A stretch of 5,017 nucleotides of DNA from an uncultured Beijerinckiaceae bacterium (GTDB lineage Bacteria; Pseudomonadota; Alphaproteobacteria; Rhizobiales; Beijerinckiaceae): positions 1-5,017 of the forward strand of contig CALMRL010000328.1 of assembly GCA_937873345.1 (NCBI GenBank). Direction: 5' to 3'. Positions 1-5,017 of the stretch are shown piece by piece; the first letter of the stretch is position 1; each line of letters begins with the position of its first letter. Under the pieces are notes generated by a model. It saw only the letters and a program-made list of their open reading frames with translations, was not told the DNA's origin and ran no database searches. Position numbers and translations under genes: made by a program.

Positions 1-631
1 CGCCGGAGAGCGAGAGGCCGCTGTCGTTGAGCTTGTCCTTGACCTCGTTCCACAGGGCGGCGCCGCGCAGCGCCGTCTCAACGCGGTCGGCGACCTCGCT
101 CGCCGGCAGGCGGTTGTAGAGCTTGATGCCGAAGGCGATGTTGTCGAAGATCGACATCGGGAACGGCGTCGGCTTCTGGAACACCATGCCGACGCGCGAG
201 CGCAGCAGGTTGATGTCCTGCCCGCGATCGAGGATGTTGGTGCTGTCGAGCATCACCGCGCCCTCGGCGTGCTGGCGGGGGTAAAGATCGTACATGCGGT
301 TCATCACCCTGAGCAGGGTGGACTTGCCGCAGCCTGACGGGCCGATCAGCGCCGTCACCCTGTTGGTGTAGATCGGCAGGTTGATCGATTTCAGCGCGAG
401 CTTGTCGCCGTAGAAGAACCGCAGGTCCTTGACCATCATCTTCGTCGGCAGAGCGGCGGCGGCGCCGTTCACAACGGATTGGGCGGCCGGCGTCGCGGCC
501 TGCTGGCCGGGGACGAGCGAGACGGGATCGGCGGCGGGGCCGTCGGGATGCGCCGGTGCGGCCGGGGTCTCGGCGGCGGCCGGCCGCACCGAGGCGGCGT
601 GGGTTGTGGCGATCGACTCGTTCCGGCTCAT
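1..631 (-). CDS. pstB: Phosphate ABC transporter ATP-binding protein PstB (partial, C-terminus beyond window)
   Basis: PstB is the cytoplasmic ATPase that drives inorganic phosphate import through PstC and PstA. The visible part is 210 residues. The Walker A motif GPSGCGKST lies at residues 97-105 (bases 317-343). The Q-loop segment VGMVFQKPTPFPMSI, around residues 147-161, is almost diagnostic for PstB. The reading frame leaves the window at LSLSG, the beginning of the ABC signature LSGGQ, so signature, Walker B and H-loop are missing here. The start ATG overlaps the pstA stop as ATGA and has a GAGGA ribosome-binding site 7 nt upstream, which supports it. This start adds an Ala/Pro-rich, low-complexity stretch of about 55-60 residues before the usual PstB N-terminus (KMMVKDLRFFYG, from residue 64). 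E. coli PstB begins about 10 residues before the equivalent point. A shorter start at Met65 or Met66 (bases 434-439) is possible but has a weaker upstream site. Identity is very secure; the exact start is less so. Confidence 0.96.
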   Translation of the reverse strand, partial: MSRNESIATTHAASVRPAAAETPAAPAHPDGPAADPVSLVPGQQAATPAAQSVVNGAAAALPTKMMVKDLRFFYGDKLALKSINLPIYTNRVTALIGPSGCGKSTLLRVMNRMYDLYPRQHAEGAVMLDSTNILDRGQDINLLRSRVGMVFQKPTPFPMSIFDNIAFGIKLYNRLPASEVADRVETALRGAALWNEVKDKLNDSGLSLSG

Positions 632-1467
632 CGTTTGGTCCTCGACGTTCCCAGCGTGCGCGCCGAGATCGACAGCGTCAGCACGGCGAGCGTGATGATG
701 AGGGCACCCGACCAGGCGAGCTGCTGCCAGTCCGAGTAGGCTGAGCCGGCGTACTGGTAGATGACGTAGGGCAGGCTCGCCATCTGCGCGTTCAGGTTGA
801 AGCTCGTGTAGGAGTTGTTCAGCGCGGTGAACAGCAGCGGCGCCGTCTCGCCGGAGATGCGCGACACGGCGAGCAGCACGCCGGTCGTCAGGCCGGCGCG
901 CGCCGCCTTGTAGGCGATGCGCTGCACCACCATCGCCTTAGGCATGCCGAGCGCGGCCGAGGCCTCGCGCAGCGGCGTCGGCACCAGCCGCAGCATGTCC
1001 TCGGTGGTGCGCACCACAACGGGAATGACGATGATGGCGAGCGCGAAGGCGCCCGCCATCCCGGAGAAGTGGCCCATCGGCACCACCACGATCTGGTACA
1101 CGAACAGGCCGACGACGATGGAAGGCGCCGAGAGCAGGATATCGTTGATGAAGCGCACCACGAAGGCGAGGCGCGACCCGGCGCCGTATTCCGCGAGGTA
1201 GGTGCCGGCGCCGATGCCGATCGGCGTGCCGATGACGGTGCCGAGCACGGTCATGATGATCGAGCCGAGGATCGCGTTGTACAGGCCGCCGCCCGAGCCC
1301 GGCGACAGGGTTCGGGTGGTGAACAGCGTCGGCGAGATGCCCGCCAGCCCCTTCGAGATCAAGACGATCAGGATCCAGGCGAGGAAGATCAGGCCGAAGG
1401 CGGAGGCGGCGTAGCACAGGGCGACGTAGACGGCGTTCTTGGCGCGGCGCGCGGCGAGCAGGTCCAT
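628..1467 (-). CDS. pstA: Phosphate ABC transporter permease PstA
   Basis: PstA is one of the two inner-membrane permease subunits that form the phosphate channel with PstC. The product has 279 residues, close to E. coli PstA, and not the much longer form with an N-terminal extra domain found in many Rhizobium-type systems. About six membrane segments can be seen, roughly at residues 12-38, 66-92, 106-130, 136-152, 193-213 and 250-268. The ABC-permease EAA loop that docks onto PstB begins at Glu168 (EASAALGMP) with the conserved Gly174. The following stretch SRISGETAPLLFTALNN (residues 202-218) is typical of PstA. The ATG start lies 3 bp after the pstC stop, with AAGG about 11 nt upstream, and the stop overlaps the pstB start by 4 bp. 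It is therefore co-transcribed and probably translationally coupled. Confidence 0.97.
   Translation of the reverse strand: MDLLAARRAKNAVYVALCYAASAFGLIFLAWILIVLISKGLAGISPTLFTTRTLSPGSGGGLYNAILGSIIMTVLGTVIGTPIGIGAGTYLAEYGAGSRLAFVVRFINDILLSAPSIVVGLFVYQIVVVPMGHFSGMAGAFALAIIVIPVVVRTTEDMLRLVPTPLREASAALGMPKAMVVQRIAYKAARAGLTTGVLLAVSRISGETAPLLFTALNNSYTSFNLNAQMASLPYVIYQYAGSAYSDWQQLAWSGALIITLAVLTLSISARTLGTSRTKR
639..643 (-). promoter_or_regulatory. Ribosome-binding site of pstB
   Basis: The minus strand reads GAGGA, ending 7 nt before the pstB ATG. It lies inside the pstA coding sequence. Together with the ATGA stop/start overlap it indicates translational coupling of pstB to pstA, and it favours the long pstB start over the internal Met-Met. 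Confidence 0.6.
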
Positions 1468-1470
1468 GGT

Positions 1471-2487
1471 CTAGCGCGCCTTCTTCTCGATGCGCATCAG
1501 CATGAAGCGGGCGAGCGCCAGGATCACGAAGGTGATGCCGAACAGGAGCAAGCCGAGCGCGATCAGTGACGAGGTGTAGAGGCCGCGGTCGGCCTCGGCG
1601 AACTCGGAGGCGATCGTCGCCGAGATCGAGGTGCCCGGCGCGAACAGCGAGGTGGCGAGATTGTGGGCGTTGCCGATCACGAAGGTGACGGCCATCGTTT
1701 CGCCGAGCGCCCGGCCGAGCGCCAGCATCACGCCGCCGAGGATGCCGACGCGGGTGTATGGGATGATGACGTTGGAGACCACCTCGCGGGTGGTGAAGCC
1801 CAGCCCATAGGCCGACTCCTTGAGCATCGGCGGCACGGTGGCGAAGACGTCGCGCGAGATCGAGGTGATGTAGGGCAGCACCATGATCGCCAGGATGAAG
1901 CCCGCAGTGAAGATGTCGGTGCCGTAGGCCGGGCCGGCGAAGATGACGTTGAGGCCGGGGATCGGCCCGGTGACGGCGATGATCGCCGGCTCGACGTAAG
2001 CTTGCAGCAGCGGCTTCAGGATGAAGAAGCCCCAGATGCCGTAGATGATCGAAGGGATGCCGGCGAGCAGCTCGACGGCGATGCCGATCGGCTGGCGCAG
2101 GCGCGGCGGGCACAGCTCCGACAGGAAGATCGCGATGCCGAGCCCGATCGGGATCGCGATGACCAGCGCGATCAGCGAGGTGACCAGCGTGCCGACGATC
2201 GCGGTGGCCGCGCCGTAGACGTCGTTCGCCGGGTCCCACTCGGTGGAGGTGATGAAGCCAAGGCCGAAGGCCTTGAAGGCGGGAGCGGCGCCCCAGACCA
2301 GCGAGCCGATGACGCCGCCGAGCAGCAGCAGCACCAGCACGGCCGCCGCGAGCGTCAGGAGGCGGAACAGGTCGTCGCCGCTCTGGAAGCGGGCCAGCGC
2401 CTTGGACCGGTCGAACAGGGTCGCCGGGGCGTCGGCGGGGCGGCTGGCGGCGTAGTCGACCAACGGGAACTCCGGGGCGTTCGTCAC
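1471..2487 (-). CDS. pstC: Phosphate ABC transporter permease PstC
   Basis: PstC is the second membrane subunit of the phosphate importer and pairs with PstA. From the GTG start it has 338 residues: about 40 hydrophilic cytoplasmic residues, then six hydrophobic segments near 41-65, 93-121, 132-158, 193-212, 247-271 and 306-328. Family motifs seen are ELLAGIPSIIYGIWGFF (residues 139-155), the EAA loop ESAYGLGFTTREVV (224-237) that contacts PstB, and ALGRALGETMAVTFVIGN (256-273). The size is close to E. coli PstC, so this is the compact type. The start is uncertain. The GTG has GAGG only 1 nt before it, which is poor spacing. A TTG eight codons later (bases 2461-2463) has GGAG 6 nt upstream and would give 330 residues. 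No other start codon lies between the in-frame stop at 2530-2532 and the GTG. It follows pstS after 60 bp that contain a strong palindrome. Confidence 0.96.
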   Translation of the reverse strand: MTNAPEFPLVDYAASRPADAPATLFDRSKALARFQSGDDLFRLLTLAAAVLVLLLLGGVIGSLVWGAAPAFKAFGLGFITSTEWDPANDVYGAATAIVGTLVTSLIALVIAIPIGLGIAIFLSELCPPRLRQPIGIAVELLAGIPSIIYGIWGFFILKPLLQAYVEPAIIAVTGPIPGLNVIFAGPAYGTDIFTAGFILAIMVLPYITSISRDVFATVPPMLKESAYGLGFTTREVVSNVIIPYTRVGILGGVMLALGRALGETMAVTFVIGNAHNLATSLFAPGTSISATIASEFAEADRGLYTSSLIALGLLLFGITFVILALARFMLMRIEKKAR

Positions 2488-2505
2488 CCCTCGCGGGGCT
2501 TGGGA

Positions 2506-2526
2506 CCGGGGGCGTGACGCCCCCGG
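2506..2526 (-). repeat. Perfect GC-rich palindrome (stem-loop) between pstS and pstC
   Basis: A 10-nt arm CCGGGGGCGT is followed by one base and its exact reverse complement ACGCCCCCGG. In RNA this would fold as a stem of 8-9 GC-rich pairs with a 3-5 nt loop. It starts 21 nt after the pstS stop and ends 18 nt before the pstC GTG. No T-run follows on the minus strand, so a classical intrinsic terminator is unlikely. The inferred role is stabilising the 3' end of pstS mRNA, or partial attenuation, so that the abundant periplasmic protein is made in excess of the membrane subunits. This is a common arrangement in binding-protein transporter operons. Confidence 0.7.
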
Positions 2527-2547
2527 CCGTCAGCGGATGTCGGGCGA

Positions 2548-3609
2548 TCAGAACTGCAGCGGCTTGCCGTCGCTGCCCTTGATCTGCGTCGCCCACTCCT
2601 TCTTGACTAGTTCGACGACGGTCTTGGGCATCGGGATGTAGTCGAGTTCCTTCGCCGCCGCGTCGCCGTTCGCGTAGGCCCAGTCGAAGAACTTGAGGGC
2701 TGCGGTGGAGGCCGCGTCGTCCTTCACCTCGGTCGGCATGATGATGAAGGTCGAGGCGGTGATCGGCCAAGACTTAGCGCCGGGCTGGTCGGAGAGCAGC
2801 AGGTAGAAACCGGCCGCGTTCTTCCAGTCGGCATTGGCGGCGGCGGCGGCGAAGGCCTCGGACTCCGGGGCGACCTTCTTGCCGTCGTGGTTGATCATGT
2901 CGCCGTAGGTCAGCTTGTTCTGCATGGCGTAGGCGTATTCGACGTAGCCGATCGAGTTCGCCGTCTGCTTGACGTTGGCGGCGACGCCCTCGTTGCCCTT
3001 GGCGCCGAGGCCGACCGGCCACTTCACCGCCGAATCCTCGCCGACCTTCGACTTCCAATCCGCCGACACCTTCGAGAGGTAGTCGGTGAAGTTGAAGGTG
3101 GTGCCCGAGCCGTCCGAGCGGTGCACCACGGCGATGCCGGCCGCGGGCAGCTTGACGCCGGGGTTCAGCTTGGCGATCGCGGGATCGTTCCAGCTCTTGA
3201 CCTCGCCGAGGAAGATCTTGGCGAGCGTCGGACCGTCGAGCACGAGCTGGCCGGGCTGCACGCCCTCGACGTTGACCACCGGCACGATGCCGCCCATCAC
3301 CATCGGCCACTGCACCAGGCCGTCCTTCTTCAGTTCGTCCTCCTTCAGCGGCTTGTCGGAAGCGCCGAAGGTCACGGTGCGCGCCTTGATCTGCTTGATG
3401 CCGCCGCCCGAGCCGATCGCCTGGTAGTTCAGCTGAACGCCCGACGTCTTCTGGTAGCTCTCGGCCCACTTCGCGTAGATCGGATAGGGGAAGGTCGCGC
3501 CGGCGCCGGAGATCTCGGCGGCCAGGGCGCACGATTGCGTCGCGGACGCGAGCACGGCGACCGCAGCGGCGCCCGCGAGGGCTGTGCGCAGGAGAGGATG
3601 GAGGGTCAT
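2548..3609 (-). CDS. pstS: Periplasmic phosphate-binding protein PstS
   Basis: PstS captures inorganic phosphate in the periplasm and delivers it to PstC/PstA. The product has 353 residues, close to E. coli PstS. A Sec signal peptide is clear: residues 1-8 with Arg8, a hydrophobic core at about 9-22, and ALAA before Glu32, so cleavage is expected after residue 30 or 31. There is no lipobox around Cys27, so it should be soluble. Phosphate-ligand segments are present: GAGATFPYPIY (35-45, with Thr39 and Phe40), GSGGGIKQIKA (67-77, Ser68), FGASDKPL (81-88, Asp85) and RSDGSGTTFNF (164-174, Arg164, Ser168, Gly169, Thr170). I chose this ATG because it gives a normal signal peptide and has AGAGG 10 nt upstream. 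The frame stays open to 3741, but the extra 44 residues would bury the signal peptide and resemble non-coding leader. It is the first gene of the operon, behind a Pho box. Confidence 0.97.
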   Translation of the reverse strand: MTLHPLLRTALAGAAAVAVLASATQSCALAAEISGAGATFPYPIYAKWAESYQKTSGVQLNYQAIGSGGGIKQIKARTVTFGASDKPLKEDELKKDGLVQWPMVMGGIVPVVNVEGVQPGQLVLDGPTLAKIFLGEVKSWNDPAIAKLNPGVKLPAAGIAVVHRSDGSGTTFNFTDYLSKVSADWKSKVGEDSAVKWPVGLGAKGNEGVAANVKQTANSIGYVEYAYAMQNKLTYGDMINHDGKKVAPESEAFAAAAANADWKNAAGFYLLLSDQPGAKSWPITASTFIIMPTEVKDDAASTAALKFFDWAYANGDAAAKELDYIPMPKTVVELVKKEWATQIKGSDGKPLQF

Positions 3610-3717
3610 GGAAGAGTGGCCTCTAAGGTCAGGGGCGCCGGCCGGAACGAGCCGATCGGATGGACCGGTCGCCGGGACACGGCGGGCCGATCCGATGGCC
3701 GCACCCGGTCGAGGCGG

Positions 3718-3739
3718 GGTGGCGGCCATCCGCCGCACC
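3718..3739 (-). repeat. Possible stem-loop in the pstS leader
   Basis: On the minus strand GGCGG and CCGCC flank an ATGG loop. The stem can be extended by GGT/ACC across a 2-nt bulge. It would lie near the 5' end of the pstS mRNA if transcription starts from the Pho-box promoter. In DNA this GC-rich, such short stems arise easily by chance, so a function is not established. Confidence 0.3.
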
Positions 3740-3759
3740 ACTAGGAAAACGACGCGAGG

Positions 3760-3765
3760 CTTTTA
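3760..3765 (-). promoter_or_regulatory. Candidate -10 element of the pstS promoter
   Basis: The minus strand reads TAAAAG, matching TATAAT at four of six positions. It begins 10 nt after the second heptamer of the Pho box, the spacing typical of PhoB-activated sigma-70 promoters, in which the Pho box stands in for the -35. The predicted transcription start is near 3753, giving a leader of about 145 nt. It overlaps the last base of the third heptamer by one position, so the element is tentative. Confidence 0.4.
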
Positions 3766-3793
3766 TGACGTCTGCATCACAGTTTCATGACAA
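3765..3793 (-). promoter_or_regulatory. Pho box (PhoB-binding site) upstream of pstS
   Basis: Reading the minus strand from 3793, three heptamers follow each other with exact 4-nt spacers: TTGTCAT (3787-3793), GAAA, CTGTGAT (3776-3782), GCAG, ACGTCAT (3765-3771). The PhoB consensus is two CTGTCAT-like heptamers separated by 4 nt, so each half-site repeats every 11 bp. The first two units match best (six of seven each) and the third matches five of seven. The orientation and position, 155 bp upstream of the pstS ATG, fit PhoB activation of the operon during phosphate starvation. No fourth unit is seen upstream. Confidence 0.85.
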
Positions 3794-4120
3794 GCGCCGG
3801 CGAAACGGATGAGAGCCGCCAAGACGCCGCCGATGCGAGACCATCGTGAATTCGGAGCCGATCGGATCGTCGCCACGGAGAATGCGGGGAAGGGCGTGAT
3901 CGCTGGCGGGGCGGCCGGTGCCCGGGCGCGCGGGTGACGATGCTGCGCTTGCCGAAGGCATCCGATCGTGAAGCGCCTCCCCGTAATTGCCTAGAAACCG
4001 CGCAGCTTGTGCTCCTCCCGCAACACAGCGCCTTTCGCGTCCCGCAAGCCGGGAAACCGTTGCCTGTTTTGCCGAACTCGAACGTTAGTGGGGCACGATG
4101 CATCCTGAGGGGGATCAACG
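3794..4120. other. Intergenic region upstream of the outer-membrane protein gene
   Basis: These 327 bp contain no gene I can support. ORFs here on the minus strand run through the Pho box and have no recognisable protein features. The region must hold the promoter of the plus-strand outer-membrane protein gene, but no convincing -35/-10 pair stands out. The best weak candidate is TTGCCT at 4060-4065 with CGTTAG at 4083-4088, 17 bp apart, and its -10 is poor. A small hairpin with a GAAA tetraloop (4044-4063, stem GCAA/TTGC plus CGG/CCG with a 2-nt bulge) overlaps this candidate. GCCGATCGGATCG at 3857-3869 resembles two motifs in the pstS leader. Confidence 0.5.
4107..4113 (+). promoter_or_regulatory. 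Ribosome-binding site of the outer-membrane protein gene
   Basis: GAGGGGG ends 7 nt before the ATG at 4121. It is a strong Shine-Dalgarno sequence with good spacing. It fixes the start and fits a highly expressed surface protein. Confidence 0.75.
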
Positions 4121-5017
4121 ATGAAAGCCAAGCTCAGCATTTCGGCCGTCGCGCTGGTCGCCATGTCCGCCACCACCTTTGCCGCCGACCTGCCGTCGCG
4201 CCGCGCACCCCCGGTCTACGTGCCGCCGGTCGTCGCGCCGACGTTCACCTGGTCGGGCTTCTACGCCGGTGGCAACGTCGGCGGCGGCTTCAACGACTAT
4301 GCCTCGTACGGCCTCGCAGGCAACACCGCCGGCACCGTGAACTCCATCCTCGCCGGCCACACCCCCGGCTTCCTGCTGACCGACGCCTCGGGCGTCGCGG
4401 CCGGTGCGCAGATCGGCTACAACTTCCAGCTCAACCAGGGCCTCGTCGGCAATGCGCTGAACGGCTTCGGCTCGGTGCTCTCCCCGGTCACCGGCCTGTT
4501 CGGCCTCGGCGCCTCTTCCGGCCCCGTCGCCGGCATCGAGGCCGACGCCGACTACACCCACTTCAAGTCCGGCGTCGGCGTCATCGGCTCCACCGGCTTC
4601 GGCACCAGCGCCCTCTCGGACCAGAACTTCCTCGGCACGGTCCGCGGGCGGCTGGGCTACGGCTTCGGCAACGTGCTGGTGTACGGCACCGGCGGCTTCG
4701 CCTACGGCAAGGTCCACGACAACATCCAGCTGTCCAATATCGCGGGAGGCGTCACCGGCTTCGGCGGCGTGAACCGCTTCCAGACCGGCTACACCTACGG
4801 CGGCGGCGTCGAGTACGCGATCCCGACCGCGTCGTTCATCAACGTGTTCCACTCCAGCGCCGTGACGCTGAAGGTCGAGTACCTGCACTACGTGCTCGGC
4901 GACAACGTCGGCGTCGTGGCCGACCAGAGACCGGCATTCCTTGGCAACGCCTTCACCGTGCGCACCCTGAACTTCGGCAACGTCGCCCGCGCCGGCATCA
5001 ACTACAAGTTCGACTTC
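4121..5017 (+). CDS. Outer-membrane beta-barrel protein, Omp25/Omp31-like (stop codon just outside window)
   Basis: The 299 visible residues form a predicted eight-stranded outer-membrane barrel of the opacity/Omp25-Omp31 type common in Hyphomicrobiales. A Sec signal peptide spans residues 1-21 or 1-22, with cleavage before the ADLP/DLPSR segment, followed by a Pro-rich linker (residues 25-41). Barrel signatures come in order: FTWSGFYAGGNVGGGF (42-57), AGAQIGYNFQ (94-103), VAGIEADADY (136-145), FLGTVRGRLGYGF (170-182), VLVYGTGGFAYGKV (185-198), GYTYGGGVEYAI (223-234), VTLKVEYLHY (248-257) and ARAGINYKFDF (289-299). The final Phe is the classic BAM-recognised C-terminus and falls on the last base of the window, so the stop is probably the next codon. 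At about 299 residues it is longer than typical Omp25/Omp31 proteins, partly because of a Gly-rich insertion near residues 104-134. The exact function is unknown; structural or porin-like roles are described for relatives. It is divergent from the pst operon. Confidence 0.88.
   Translation, partial: MKAKLSISAVALVAMSATTFAADLPSRRAPPVYVPPVVAPTFTWSGFYAGGNVGGGFNDYASYGLAGNTAGTVNSILAGHTPGFLLTDASGVAAGAQIGYNFQLNQGLVGNALNGFGSVLSPVTGLFGLGASSGPVAGIEADADYTHFKSGVGVIGSTGFGTSALSDQNFLGTVRGRLGYGFGNVLVYGTGGFAYGKVHDNIQLSNIAGGVTGFGGVNRFQTGYTYGGGVEYAIPTASFINVFHSSAVTLKVEYLHYVLGDNVGVVADQRPAFLGNAFTVRTLNFGNVARAGINYKFDF

Noticed and set aside
1663..2517. Long plus-strand ORF (284 codons) antisense to pstC
   Set aside because: Its product is a low-complexity mix of Asp, Arg, Gly, Glu and Ala with no domain. 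It mirrors the third-position GC bias of pstC, whose motifs are unmistakable.
2506..2526. Rho-independent terminator after pstS
   Set aside because: The palindrome is strong but no T-run follows it on the transcribed strand, and pstC, pstA and pstB continue in the same direction with no other promoter visible.
938..2770. Minus-strand ORF of 610 codons spanning parts of pstA, pstC and pstS
   Set aside because: It is an alternate frame running through three well-identified genes, and its Arg/His/Pro-rich product has no motif. It arises from the scarcity of stop codons in GC-rich DNA.
3610..3741. Upstream in-frame extension of PstS by 44 residues
   Set aside because: The downstream ATG gives a normal signal peptide and has AGAGG at fair spacing. 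The extension is Arg/Pro-rich and would block export by the Sec signal.
2887..3744. Long plus-strand ORF (285 codons) antisense to pstS and its leader
   Set aside because: It has Arg/Gly/His-rich shadow composition and no recognisable features. It lies opposite a secure pstS gene.
4060..4088. TTGCCT / CGTTAG as promoter of the outer-membrane gene
   Set aside because: The spacing is 17 bp, but the -10 matches the consensus at only two of six positions. It is not strong enough to list as a promoter.
3777..4118. Minus-strand ORF of 113 codons in the intergenic region
   Set aside because: It would end inside the Pho box, has no convincing ribosome-binding site and shows no domain. It also overlaps the expected promoter region of the outer-membrane gene.
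4115..4888. Minus-strand ORF of 257 codons opposite the outer-membrane protein
   Set aside because: Its product is Ala/Gly/Asp/Val-rich with no motif. The plus strand encodes a complete signal peptide, barrel strands and terminal Phe.

Overview
The window looks like a high-GC (roughly two thirds G+C) alphaproteobacterial chromosome, probably order Hyphomicrobiales. Two things point there: codon use is strongly GC-ended throughout, and the outer-membrane protein at the right end is of the Omp25/Omp31-like type, with an Ala-Asp-Leu-Pro mature N-terminus. A Methylobacterium-like host is my guess from the style of the proteins; it is not demonstrated.

Layout. Positions 1-3609, all on the minus strand, hold a high-affinity phosphate uptake operon in the order pstS-pstC-pstA-pstB. 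pstB is cut by the left edge of the window inside its ABC signature motif. Gene spacing is tight: pstS-pstC 60 bp with a perfect GC-rich palindrome, pstC-pstA 3 bp, and pstA-pstB a 4-bp ATGA overlap. Positions 3610-4120 form a 511-bp divergent intergenic region. It carries a clear PhoB-binding Pho box of three heptamers in 11-bp phase and a plausible -10 for pstS, then about 145 nt of structured pstS leader. The omp side of the region is largely featureless. Positions 4121-5017 (plus strand) encode an outer-membrane beta-barrel protein. Its last visible codon is Phe, so the stop codon probably lies just past the window edge.

How it works together. PstS captures inorganic phosphate in the periplasm, PstC and PstA form the inner-membrane channel, and PstB hydrolyses ATP to drive uptake. 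In proteobacteria the same complex also reports phosphate status to PhoR/PhoB through PhoU. The Pho box in front of pstS implies induction under phosphate limitation by PhoB. Neither phoR nor phoU/phoB is visible; phoU would be expected just left of the window.

This is mostly an ordinary, well-understood locus and I see no undescribed system. The points worth a second look are small: an Ala/Pro-rich N-terminal extension on PstB backed by a good ribosome-binding site, an ambiguous pstC start next to the intercistronic palindrome, the three-unit Pho box, and an unusual insertion in a predicted periplasmic turn of the outer-membrane protein.
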